A DNA stretch of 64,000 nucleotides from RBG-13-68-16 sp041494245 (GTDB lineage Bacteria > Acidobacteriota > Thermoanaerobaculia > Thermoanaerobaculales > Thermoanaerobaculaceae). Position numbers and translations under genes: made by a program. The notes under the pieces are model-generated. The model was not told where the DNA came from, searched no databases, and saw nothing but the letters and a program-made list of their open reading frames with translations. Positions 1-7,377 of this stretch are shown piece by piece. Each line of letters begins with the position of its first letter. Positions within the stretch are counted from its first letter, which is position 1. The stretch spans positions 124,001-188,000 of the forward strand of contig JBGQAK010000004.1 in the NCBI GenBank assembly GCA_041494245.1, read 5' to 3'.

Positions 1-314
1 CCGATCACCACGCCCACCCGAGGGGCGTTCTCCGTGGTGACCTGGAGACCCGACATGGCGAGCGCCATGTCGCTGGCGGCCAGGGCGTAGTGGCAAAAGG
101 TGTCGTACTTGCGGGCTTCCTTCGGCTCCATCACGAGCCCGGGGTAGAACCCCTTGACCTCGCCCGCGATGCGCACCGGGGAATCCTTGGCGTCAAAACG
201 GGTAATGGGACCGATGCCGGAGCGTCCGGCTACCAGCCCCTCCCAGGTCGCCTCGGTCCCCACGCCGAGAGGGGAAACGAGGCCCACGCCGGTCACGACG
301 ACCCGGCGCGCCAT
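1..314 (-). CDS. fabF: 3-oxoacyl-ACP synthase II, N-terminal part (cut by window edge)
   Basis: About 104 codons are visible. The protein starts MARRVVVTGVGLVSPLG, the classic opening of FabF/KAS II condensing enzymes, and continues with SGIGPITRFDA. FabF condenses malonyl-ACP with acyl-ACP in fatty-acid elongation in the cytoplasm. The catalytic Cys-His-His residues lie beyond the window edge, so they cannot be checked. Its ATG overlaps the acpP stop by one base (TGATG), so the two are translationally coupled, and acpP supplies the substrate carrier. The N-terminal motif and the acpP neighbour make the call secure; a KAS I paralogue cannot be fully excluded from this fragment. Confidence 0.93.
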   Translation of the reverse strand, partial: MARRVVVTGVGLVSPLGVGTEATWEGLVAGRSGIGPITRFDAKDSPVRIAGEVKGFYPGLVMEPKEARKYDTFCHYALAASDMALAMSGLQVTTENAPRVGVVI

Positions 315-553
315 CACGACTCCTTCACATGCTCCTTGAGGTACTTCACGGCATCGCCGACGGTGCGGATCTTCTCCGCCTCCTCGTCAGGGATCTCGAC
401 CCCGAACTCCTCCTCGAACGCCATCACCAGCTCGACGGTGTCGAGAGAGTCCGCGCCCAGATCCTCCACGAACGATGCTTCCAGCTTCACCTTCTCGGGG
501 TCCACCCCGAGCTGCTGCACGATGATGTCCTTGACCTTCTGTTCGATATTCAT
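314..553 (-). CDS. acpP: Acyl carrier protein (fatty-acid synthesis)
   Basis: Seventy-nine residues, the normal AcpP length. The acidic four-helix fold carries the phosphopantetheine site GADSLD, with Ser36 as the modified residue. It shuttles acyl chains between fatty-acid synthase enzymes. A good ribosome site (AAGGAG, 8 bases upstream) fixes the ATG. It sits 64 bp after murB and overlaps fabF by one base, a standard acpP-fabF pair. A second, more divergent ACP is encoded near 45.7 kb; this copy is clearly the housekeeping one. Confidence 0.97.
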   Translation of the reverse strand: MNIEQKVKDIIVQQLGVDPEKVKLEASFVEDLGADSLDTVELVMAFEEEFGVEIPDEEAEKIRTVGDAVKYLKEHVKES

Positions 554-617
554 GCAGAGATCTCCTTCGCGATCTGCGTCGTAGACAGCGGGCGCTTTTC
601 TATCACACGGCGGCGGC

Positions 618-1577
618 TCATGCAAGCGGGGCGTCCGGGTCGGTGAGCACCTTGCCGGTCTCGTCAAGCACCTTGAGCTCCAGCTCCAGGGTGATTCCGA
701 AGCGCTCGCGCACCCGTGCCGCCATTTGCGCGACCAACCAGCGCACATCGGCCGCCGTCGCCCCCCCGACGTTGACTATGACGTTGGCGTGGCGGGGGCT
801 CACCTCGGCCCCGCCGCGCCGGAGGCCCTTGCAGCCGGCGAGCTCCAGAAGCCTGCCTGCAAAGTCGCCGGGAGGGTTGCGGAAGACGCTCCCGGCCGAG
901 GGCTCAGGCGGAAGCACCCCCTGGCGGCGCGCCCGGACCTGCTGAACGCGCGCTTTCAGAGTCTCGGGATCCTCGGCCCGCAGAACCAGTTCCACCGAGG
1001 TGACAACCCGTCCCATGCCGAGGACACTCCACCGGTACCCCCCCTCCACCTCCCACCTCTCGAGCCGGCGGATGTTCCCGTCCTCTTCGACAACTTCAGC
1101 CCATCCAAGAACATCCAGGATCTCCTGACCGTAGGCACCGGCGTTCATCGCGAGCGCCCCGCCGATCGTCGAAGGGATGCCACCCAGGCACTCGATACCG
1201 GCCAATCCGGCGTCGATCGAGGCCCGCACCGCCTTGCCCAGCTGGGCCCCGCCGCCGGCACGGATCCTTGCGCCCTCCAGAGAAATGGAGCCCAAGTCTC
1301 CAACAAGCGTCAGCACGGCGGCGTCCAGGCCGGCGTCCGGGACCAGCACGTTGGCGCCCAGACCCAGGACGAGCCAGGGGACACCGGCCTCGCGCGCGGC
1401 GCGCACCGCGGCCGCGACACCCTCGGCCCGCCCGCACCGCAGCAGCACCCGCGCGGGCCCGCCGATCCGCAGGGTGGTATGCAGGGCAAGCTCCTCAGAC
1501 GCCACGACTTCAAGGCTCTCTTTCGGCAACGGCTCGAGCTGCCTGCGGAAAAGGTCCCACTCTGCGGCACTTGGCAT
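618..1577 (-). CDS. murB: UDP-N-acetylenolpyruvoylglucosamine reductase
   Basis: 319 residues. MurB reduces UDP-GlcNAc-enolpyruvate to UDP-MurNAc with NADPH and FAD in cytoplasmic peptidoglycan precursor synthesis. Seen: FAD-binding GLGANVLV (residues 72-79), GGIPSTIGGALAMNAGAYG (132-150) and the catalytic-serine block SAGSVFRNP (227-235). The chosen ATG has no ribosome site of its own. A 16-codon ORF with a strong one ends 9 nt upstream, suggesting translational coupling. A plus-strand sigma-54 promoter overlaps the start codon, and a candidate antisense RNA covers the leader. acpP and fabF follow on the same strand. Confidence 0.95.
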   Translation of the reverse strand: MPSAAEWDLFRRQLEPLPKESLEVVASEELALHTTLRIGGPARVLLRCGRAEGVAAAVRAAREAGVPWLVLGLGANVLVPDAGLDAAVLTLVGDLGSISLEGARIRAGGGAQLGKAVRASIDAGLAGIECLGGIPSTIGGALAMNAGAYGQEILDVLGWAEVVEEDGNIRRLERWEVEGGYRWSVLGMGRVVTSVELVLRAEDPETLKARVQQVRARRQGVLPPEPSAGSVFRNPPGDFAGRLLELAGCKGLRRGGAEVSPRHANVIVNVGGATAADVRWLVAQMAARVRERFGITLELELKVLDETGKVLTDPDAPLA

Positions 1578-1587
1578 GGGGCTTGCT
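1572..1587 (+). promoter_or_regulatory. Sigma-54 promoter (-24/-12), consensus match
   Basis: TGGCATG-GGGC-TTGCT matches the sigma-54 consensus TGGCAYR-N4-TTGCW at every defined position, with GG at 1573-1574 and GC at 1585-1586 in the exact 10-nt register. Transcription would start near 1598 on the plus strand, antisense to the murB leader. The neighbouring gene at 2126-6013 encodes a sigma-54 activator with an intact GAFTGA loop. Chance matches to this motif are rare in GC-rich DNA, but no activator binding site has been identified. Confidence 0.6.
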
Positions 1588-1637
1588 TATTGAACGGGTG
1601 CGGTCAGGGACAACGGCCACGACCTGAACGCACGCAT
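1587..1637 (-). CDS. Putative 16-residue leader ORF upstream of murB
   Basis: On the minus strand a very strong ribosome site (AAGGAGGAGG) stands 5-7 bases before an ATG that opens a 16-codon ORF (MRAFRSWPLSLTAPVQ) ending in TAA. It is in the same frame as murB, whose ATG follows 9 nt after the stop and lacks a ribosome site. I infer a leader peptide that couples translation into murB, or an older murB start now cut off by a stop codon. A hairpin (1657-1678) lies just upstream in the same leader. Without expression data this remains a prediction. Confidence 0.4.
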   Translation of the reverse strand: MRAFRSWPLSLTAPVQ

Positions 1638-1685
1638 CCAACCTCCTCCTTCATCCTGGCGGGCCCAAAAGCCCGCCACCTTTTT
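1598..1685 (+). ncRNA. Candidate sigma-54-dependent small RNA, antisense to murB leader
   Basis: Starts at the base predicted as +1 of the sigma-54 promoter and ends in the T-tract of a terminator hairpin, giving about 88 nt. The first hairpin (1598-1633) begins exactly at +1: GTGCG and TCAGG pair with CCTGA and CGCAC around one G/A mismatch. A single-stranded linker (1634-1656) carries ACCTCCTCCTT, which is complementary to a Shine-Dalgarno sequence. The second hairpin (1657-1678) is followed by CCTTTTT. The whole RNA is antisense to the murB leader, including the ribosome site of the leader ORF, so it may act in cis. Action in trans is also possible. Not a known family to me. Confidence 0.45.
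1657..1685 (+). terminator. Rho-independent terminator
   Basis: Perfect 8-bp stem TGGCGGGC/GCCCGCCA with loop CCAAAA, followed by CCTTTTT. The T-tract is on the plus strand, so it terminates rightward transcription, although no protein gene upstream runs that way. This is what suggests a short RNA gene between it and the sigma-54 promoter. Confidence 0.65.
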
Positions 1686-1692
1686 GTCCATT

Positions 1693-2112
1693 TCTCCGGG
1701 AGGTCCCGTCCTGCCTGCGGCAGGACTCTAGTCCCCCCGTGCCCCCCGCGCTCGCGGGGAGTGAATCCCCGCTCGCTTCTCTCCGGGAGGTCCCGTCCTA
1801 CCTGCGGCGGGATTCTAGACCCCCCGTGCCCCCCGCGCTCGCGGGGAGTGAATCCCCGCTCGCTTCTCTCCGGGAGGTCCCGTCCTACCTGCGGCGGGAT
1901 TCTAGACCCTCCGTGCCCCCCGCGCTCGCGGGGAGTGAATCCCCGCTCGCTTCTCTCCGGGAGGTCCCGTCCTACCTGCGGCGGGACTCTAGACCCCCGC
2001 GCCCCCCACGCTCGCGCCGGCAGAGCCGGATGTTCGCTTGTCCGCGGGTCCCAACCTGCCTACGGCAAGACTCCAGACCCGCCGCGCTCCGCGGGCGTGA
2101 AACCCGCCTGCT
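1693..2112. repeat. 87-bp tandem repeat array, four copies plus a partial fifth
   Basis: The start word TCTCCGGGAGGTCCC recurs at 1693, 1780, 1867 and 1954, an exact 87-bp period. Copies 1-3 are nearly identical, copy 4 is diverged in its second half, and a divergent fifth of about 72 bp runs from 2041. Each full copy contains the palindrome GCGGGG-AGTGAAT-CCCCGC. The same module occurs singly near 34.3 kb and inverted near 28.65 kb. The array fills the space between the sigma-54 activator stop (2126) and the candidate small RNA. No spacer diversity, so not CRISPR. Confidence 0.9.
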
Positions 2113-2125
2113 GGGCGAGTGTAGC

Positions 2126-5100
2126 TCAGCTCTCATCGTGATCGTGGAGGTCGAGAGCACGCAAGTGGTACAGCAGCGTCTGGCGGGAGACCCCGGCGCG
2201 CCGCGCCGCCCGCGTGCGATTGCCCCCGGTCTCGCGGAGGACCGTCGAGAAGTAGGAGCGCCGGAACTGGGCGAGCGCTGCGGGCCAGGCGGGCAGGGCG
2301 CGCGCAGCCGGGACACCAGGGACCACGCCGGGGAACCTGTCCGGGCCCAGCACCTCGCCCGGGCGGGCGTCCGCCACGGCGCGGGCCACCGCCGACTCCA
2401 GCTCGCGAGCGTTGCCCGGCCACGGTCCCTGCCGGAGCAGCTCGAGCGCGGCCGGCGCGAGGCGGACCCCCGGACGGTTGAGGGTTCCAGCGAAGCGGTG
2501 GGCGAAGAAGCGCGCCAGCGCCTCGATGTCCTCCGGCCGCTCGCGCAGCGGCGGCACCTCGATTACCGCCACCGCCAAGCGGTAGTAGAGGTCCTGGCGG
2601 AACTCTCCGCCCGACATCGCCGCCACGAGGTCGCGGTTGGTCGCGGCGACGAAGCGCACGTCCACGGTGCGCGAGCGCGTCGCACCCACGCGCCGCACCT
2701 CGCGCTCCTGCAGCAGCCGAAGCAGCTTGCTCTGGAGCTCCAGCGGCAGCTCGCCGATCTCGTCGAGGAAGAACGTGCCGCCTTCGGCCGCCTCGACGAG
2801 GCCGACCCGGTCGCGGTCGGCCCCCGTGAACGCCCCGCGCACGACCCCGAACAGCTCGGCCTCCAGGAGCGACGCGGGGATTCCGGCGCAGTTGATCGGG
2901 ATGAAAGGCCCGGGGCGCAGGCTGCGCCGGTGGAGCTCGCGCGCGACCAGCTCCTTCCCCGTCCCGGGCTCACCGGTGATCAGCACGGTGAGCGGGAGCG
3001 GCCCCCAGCGCGTCACCTGCTCGCGCAGCTCGTGCAGGGAGGCGCTGGTCCCGAGCAGGTCGCTGCCCGCCGTCTCGACCTCCAGCCCGCCGCCGTCCTG
3101 GCGGGTGGCGAGGTGCCGGGCCACCAGGCGAAGCGCGGCCTCGGCCGCGGAGTGCGTCACCCCCGCGGCGCGCACCAGGATGCCGTCCGCACGGAACTCC
3201 GAGACCTCGCCCTCCGCCTCGCCCCAGCACCCGAGGCGCGCGCCCCCGCGAACGATCTCCAGCCGTCGCAGGCCGAGGGCGCGCGCCAGCGCCTCCAGGC
3301 GCGCCGGGCTGAGGGCATCGGTGCCGGCGTTCAGGATGCCGTCCAGGGCCTGCAGCAGGCGCACCGGGTCGAGGCCGCAGGCACCGCGCAGGATCCCGGC
3401 CCACCCCTCCAGCTCGGCGGCCGCCAGCGTCTCCTCGGCGCGGCGCTCAAGGTCGCTCCAGGCGGCACCCAGGTGCTGGCCGCCGCGCGCCAGCAGCGCG
3501 GCGAACCGCGCGAGGCCGACCGCGGCCTCGCGCGGGGTGCGCTCGAGCGCGCGTTTCAGGCACACGAGGGCGGCGACCTCGTCGCCGCGCCGCCAGGCCG
3601 CGAGCAGCTGCGCCGTCACCGCCACGCCCCAGCGCCGGGGCAACGTCGGGGGCGGATCGCTCCCCTCGTCGGCGGACCCGAGCGCGAGGATGAGCTCCCT
3701 CTCGCCAGCCTCCGCCTCCCGGGCCCGCGCCAGCGCCCCCGCTAGGTCCCCGCTCGCCAGGGCGAGGTGCGCCGCGAGCGCCGCGAGTGTCTGGCGCGCC
3801 GGGGTGTGGGTGCCGTGCCGCCCCACGGCCTCCGCGAGGCCGGGGAGCAACGCCTGGACCGCCGCCACGTCGCCGCGCGCGAGCTCGGCGCGCGCCAGCT
3901 CCAGCTCCCCGAGCAGCGCAGGGCTGTCGTCCACCGCTCCCCGCTGCTCGCGGACGGCCAGGTTCAGCTCGCGGCAGGTGCGCCAGTCCAGCCTGTCGCA
4001 CGCCAGCACCGCGCGGTTGGCGCGCACCAGCGTGACGCTCCGGCGGGAGCCGCAGCGCTCCAGCAGCTGCTCCGCCAGGAGCAGGTGGCGGTCGGCGACG
4101 GCGAGCTGCTCGGCCAGGATCGCGGCACCCCCGAGATCGGCGTGGATCTCGCCCAGCAGGCGGAGGTTGTTGCCGCTGGCCGCGCGCAGCGCCGCACGCA
4201 GGGCACTCGCGGCAGCCGCGCAGCTCCCGCGGTCGAGGGCGGCGAGGCCCAGCAGCTGGAGGAGGCGTGCCGTCAGGTCCTCCTCCCACCCCGCGGCGCG
4301 CGCCTTCTGCAGTCCCCTGAGCGCGTCTGGCCCCTCGCGCGCCGCGCGCTCGAGCTCCGCCTCCGGGAGCGGGGGCTCGGTGGCCGAGACGGCACGCTCG
4401 AGGTGCTCGAGCTCGGCCGCCCGCTCGCCCCGGCGGCGCGCCAGGGCCGCCGCCACTAGCTCGCAACGGGCGGCGAGCCGCCCGGGCAGGCCTTCGCCGA
4501 CGGCGTCGATCTCCGAGGCGGCCCGCTCGGTCAACCCGGCCTGCTCCGCCCACCACGCCGCGAGGGCGTGCCAGCGCGGGCCGCGCCTCTCCTCACCCAC
4601 GCCATCGAGAAACGCCTCCGCCTCCCTGAGGTGCCCGACGCCGAGCGCCGCCTCGGCCGCCGCAAGCCGCAGCGCCGGGAAGCACGCCAACGCTTGCGCG
4701 ACCTCGAGGACCTCGCGGGCCGACCCCCTTTCCAGGCGCTCCTCGCACCAGGCCGCGGACGGCTGCCACACTTCACGTGCGAGCGCGCGGGCCACCAAGC
4801 CGGCCCGGGACCCCTCCGGCAACCGGCCCACCATGACCTGGAGCTTCTCGGGGTCACGGTCGCGCTGATCGCGCAGGGCTCGCCAGACGCCGTGACGCCG
4901 CTGGGCGAGACCCAGCCGCTCGAGCTCCGGAAGCGCCTCGGGAGGCACCGCAGCGAGCCCCGTCAGCTCCCCTTCGGTCAAACCCACCGGTGCGCTCTCC
5001 AGCCAACACAGCGCCTGACGCGCCGGCGGCGAGGCGAGCGCCTCGCGATCCTCGACCGAGGCCGGCGTAGGCGAGCGGGTGAAGCCGGTGCCTGCGCCCG

Positions 5101-6013
5101 CCTGCAGCGCCAGCCTCGCGAGGCTCGGGCGCCGCCCGCCCGCCTCTACCGCCGCGGCCAGATGGGCGTGGGCGGTGGTGCTGCGGGGTGCGAGCACCCA
5201 CGCGGCATCGGCGTCTCCGGCCAGCGGCAGCGGCGGCACCCCGGGCAGGCTCAGGGTGGTCAGCACCAGACAGTCCCGCCCGTCGGCCGCGGCCCGCGCC
5301 TGGGCCCGTGCCGCGTCAGCCTCCTCGAAGGCGCCCCCCGCGACGGCGAGCGCATCCCCCGCCGCCAGCCACGCCGCCGCCACGAGGCCGGGCAGCACCC
5401 CCTCCTCCTCGACCCAGAACACGCCCCCGGACGGCACCAGGAAACGCCGCGCCCACAAGGCACGCCCCCGGCCCGCGGGGTGGCGGAGTGCGGCGGCTCC
5501 GCGCCCGTCGGCAAGCAGCGCCTCAACCCAGGCCGCGGCGGCCTCCCAGGCCGGACGCGAACTCGTCGCGCGCTCCAGCTCGTCCCCGCACTCGGGGAGG
5601 AGCGCGCGCAGCAGGGGCGCAACGACGGACACCATCAGGTTCTCCTCGGCCCCCGGCAGCAGCCGCACACGCGCCTCCAGGCGCGCGTCCCCCAGCCGCC
5701 AGCGCGGCAGCCGGGCCAGCCGCAGCCACACCCCGTCCTTCCCGCGGCTCACCCGCGCGCCGCGCAGCAGGGATCGCGACGGGTACCAGCCGCGCTCGAA
5801 CAGGAACGCGGAGGCCGCCACGACCTGCAGCGCCACCGCCGCCCGCTGCCCGCGCGGCCAGGACATCGCGCGCCCCAGCTCCACGCCGGGCGCGTCGCAA
5901 TGCACCTCGAGCCCGTCGGAAGTGAACGCGAGTTCGGTGACCGCGGGGAGGAAAGGCGCATCCCAGGAGAGCAGCCGGGCGAGGTGCCCCGCGGCGGAGG
6001 CGCGAGCGCTCAC
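2126..6013 (-). CDS. Sigma-54-dependent activator with kinase-like N-terminus and TPR region
   Basis: 1295 residues, about three times a usual enhancer-binding protein. The C-terminal AAA+ domain has Walker A GEPGTGKE (about 1014-1021), an intact GAFTGA loop (1060-1065) that contacts sigma-54, Walker B FFLDE (1081-1085), and a Fis-type helix-turn-helix (about 1253-1286). Upstream is a long Ala/Leu-rich helical stretch resembling TPR repeats, and the first 300 residues resemble a degenerate protein kinase followed by a decayed ATPase, without the catalytic motifs. So activity is probably controlled by protein-protein sensing, not phosphorelay. GTG start chosen because it overlaps the aroA stop (GTGA). 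Regulon unknown; a consensus sigma-54 promoter lies 540 bp past its end. Confidence 0.85.
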   Translation of the reverse strand: MSARASAAGHLARLLSWDAPFLPAVTELAFTSDGLEVHCDAPGVELGRAMSWPRGQRAAVALQVVAASAFLFERGWYPSRSLLRGARVSRGKDGVWLRLARLPRWRLGDARLEARVRLLPGAEENLMVSVVAPLLRALLPECGDELERATSSRPAWEAAAAWVEALLADGRGAAALRHPAGRGRALWARRFLVPSGGVFWVEEEGVLPGLVAAAWLAAGDALAVAGGAFEEADAARAQARAAADGRDCLVLTTLSLPGVPPLPLAGDADAAWVLAPRSTTAHAHLAAAVEAGGRRPSLARLALQAGAGTGFTRSPTPASVEDREALASPPARQALCWLESAPVGLTEGELTGLAAVPPEALPELERLGLAQRRHGVWRALRDQRDRDPEKLQVMVGRLPEGSRAGLVARALAREVWQPSAAWCEERLERGSAREVLEVAQALACFPALRLAAAEAALGVGHLREAEAFLDGVGEERRGPRWHALAAWWAEQAGLTERAASEIDAVGEGLPGRLAARCELVAAALARRRGERAAELEHLERAVSATEPPLPEAELERAAREGPDALRGLQKARAAGWEEDLTARLLQLLGLAALDRGSCAAAASALRAALRAASGNNLRLLGEIHADLGGAAILAEQLAVADRHLLLAEQLLERCGSRRSVTLVRANRAVLACDRLDWRTCRELNLAVREQRGAVDDSPALLGELELARAELARGDVAAVQALLPGLAEAVGRHGTHTPARQTLAALAAHLALASGDLAGALARAREAEAGERELILALGSADEGSDPPPTLPRRWGVAVTAQLLAAWRRGDEVAALVCLKRALERTPREAAVGLARFAALLARGGQHLGAAWSDLERRAEETLAAAELEGWAGILRGACGLDPVRLLQALDGILNAGTDALSPARLEALARALGLRRLEIVRGGARLGCWGEAEGEVSEFRADGILVRAAGVTHSAAEAALRLVARHLATRQDGGGLEVETAGSDLLGTSASLHELREQVTRWGPLPLTVLITGEPGTGKELVARELHRRSLRPGPFIPINCAGIPASLLEAELFGVVRGAFTGADRDRVGLVEAAEGGTFFLDEIGELPLELQSKLLRLLQEREVRRVGATRSRTVDVRFVAATNRDLVAAMSGGEFRQDLYYRLAVAVIEVPPLRERPEDIEALARFFAHRFAGTLNRPGVRLAPAALELLRQGPWPGNARELESAVARAVADARPGEVLGPDRFPGVVPGVPAARALPAWPAALAQFRRSYFSTVLRETGGNRTRAARRAGVSRQTLLYHLRALDLHDHDES

Positions 6014-7302
6014 ACGTCCTCCGAGGTGATTCCCTGCCACGCGGCCCAGAAGGCGGGCCAGGACTTGGCGACGCACCCCGGATCGAAGACCCGGACCCCC
6101 GGCACCGCGCACCCGGCCACCGCCAGCGCCATCGCCACCCGGTGGTCCATCGCGGGGTCGAACGGGTCGTCCGGCGCGCGCATGCGCGGGGCGCCGCCCA
6201 GGCTCACGAACCACCCGTCGCGTGCCTCGACCGCGAAGCCCAGTGCGATGAGGTGCCGCGCCATGACCTCCAGCCGGTTGCTCTCCTTGGCGGCGAGGGC
6301 TTCCAGGCCGGTGAGGGTCCCGCCCACCCTCGCAACCACTACCGAGAGCGCCGGGAAGAGGTCGGGGGTGTCGCGCAGGTCGGCCTCCAGCGGCCGCGTC
6401 GCCGGGCCATGCACCACGACGCCGTGGTCGGAAACGCGCACCGCGCAGCCGGTCCTCGCCAGCAGCTCCAGCAGCGCGGCGTCCCCCTGCCGGCTGTCGC
6501 GGCGCACGCCCTCGACCTCGACCTCGCCACCGGCAACCGCGGCCGCCGCGAGCGGGAACGCCGCCGCCGACCAGTCCCCCTCGACGGTGAACTGCGCCGC
6601 GGTGAGGCCGCCGCCTGCGACGGCGAAGAGCCTGCCGTCCGGAGCCAGGGTTGGGGCGGCGCCGAACGCGGCGAGCACCTCGGCCGTGAGGTCGAGGTAC
6701 GGGCGCGACGGGGGCGGGGCGGTCAGACGCACCGAGAGCCCCTCCGGCAGGACGGCCCCGAGCAGCAGCAGAGCCGAGACGAACTGGCTTGAGGCCGAGG
6801 CGTCCAGCGCCACCTCGCCGCCCGAAAGGCCGCGCCCGGACACCTTGAGCGGGAGCGCCACGGCGGGGCCGAGCGCGGGCTCGATCGCGGCCCCCAAACC
6901 CCGAAGCGCCTCGACGAGCGGGGCGAGCGGCCGCTGCCGGAGCCGCTCGCCACCGTCGAGCAGCCAGGTGCCGGGCAGGGCGGCAAGCTGCGCGAGCAGG
7001 AAGCGCACGCCGGTGCCGTTGTTGCCCATGAACACCACCGCGCCCTCGACGGCCTGCCGCCCCAGCGCGGCGACCGTCTCCCCCTCCCAGCTCAGGCGGA
7101 ACCCGGCGTGACGCAGGGCCTCGAAGAGCAGGCGCGGGTCCTCGGCGTCGAGCGGGTGGCGGACTTCCGACCCCGGCCCGGCCAGGGCGGCGACGACGAG
7201 GGCGCGCTGCGTCAGGCTCTTGGAAGCGGGCACGCGGACGCTTCCCCCCACGCCAGAGGGCGCGTGGCGCACCGAAACCACGTCCCTGCCCGGTTGGTCC
7301 AT
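6010..7302 (-). CDS. aroA: 3-phosphoshikimate 1-carboxyvinyltransferase (EPSP synthase)
   Basis: 430 residues, normal for AroA, the shikimate enzyme that joins PEP to shikimate-3-phosphate. Seen: PASKSLTQRAL near the start, NNGTGVRFL, RQRPLAPLVEALRGLGA, KESNRLEVMARHL and DHRVAMALAVAG. The loop reads GNNGTGVR where E. coli has GNAGTAMR. ATG at 7302 is supported by a promoter-like pair 18 bp upstream; a GTG eight codons downstream is an alternative. Overlaps the sigma-54 activator gene by 4 bp. The DAHP synthase gene aroF lies separately at 18.9 kb. Confidence 0.95.
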   Translation of the reverse strand: MDQPGRDVVSVRHAPSGVGGSVRVPASKSLTQRALVVAALAGPGSEVRHPLDAEDPRLLFEALRHAGFRLSWEGETVAALGRQAVEGAVVFMGNNGTGVRFLLAQLAALPGTWLLDGGERLRQRPLAPLVEALRGLGAAIEPALGPAVALPLKVSGRGLSGGEVALDASASSQFVSALLLLGAVLPEGLSVRLTAPPPSRPYLDLTAEVLAAFGAAPTLAPDGRLFAVAGGGLTAAQFTVEGDWSAAAFPLAAAAVAGGEVEVEGVRRDSRQGDAALLELLARTGCAVRVSDHGVVVHGPATRPLEADLRDTPDLFPALSVVVARVGGTLTGLEALAAKESNRLEVMARHLIALGFAVEARDGWFVSLGGAPRMRAPDDPFDPAMDHRVAMALAVAGCAVPGVRVFDPGCVAKSWPAFWAAWQGITSEDV

Positions 7303-7326
7303 GTGCTCGTTCCGACGGCGTGGCCG

Positions 7327-7355
7327 ATTCTCCGCCTGCCCCTTGCCAGCGTCAA
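7327..7355 (-). promoter_or_regulatory. Predicted sigma-70 promoter for aroA
   Basis: Minus strand TTGACG (-35, 7355-7350), 17-nt spacer, GAGAAT (-10, 7332-7327): 5/6 and 4/6 consensus matches, placing +1 about 18 nt before the aroA ATG. It lies in the 75-bp divergent gap to amrS. Confidence 0.45.
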
Positions 7356-7377
7356 GCTTCAGCACCAGATTGACCTC

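Noticed and set aside
1641..1650. Trans-acting anti-Shine-Dalgarno seed as proof of a global regulator
   Set aside because: The same bases are simply the complement of the ribosome site of the murB leader ORF, so cis antisense action is the simpler explanation. I kept trans action only as a possibility.
1693..2112. CRISPR array
   Set aside because: The period is 87 bp with no unique spacers and no cas genes; it is an ordinary tandem repeat.
1739..3745. Long plus-strand ORF across the 87-bp repeats and into the activator gene
   Set aside because: It is antisense to a well-supported gene and reads through repeats; the composition is that of a shadow frame in GC-rich DNA.
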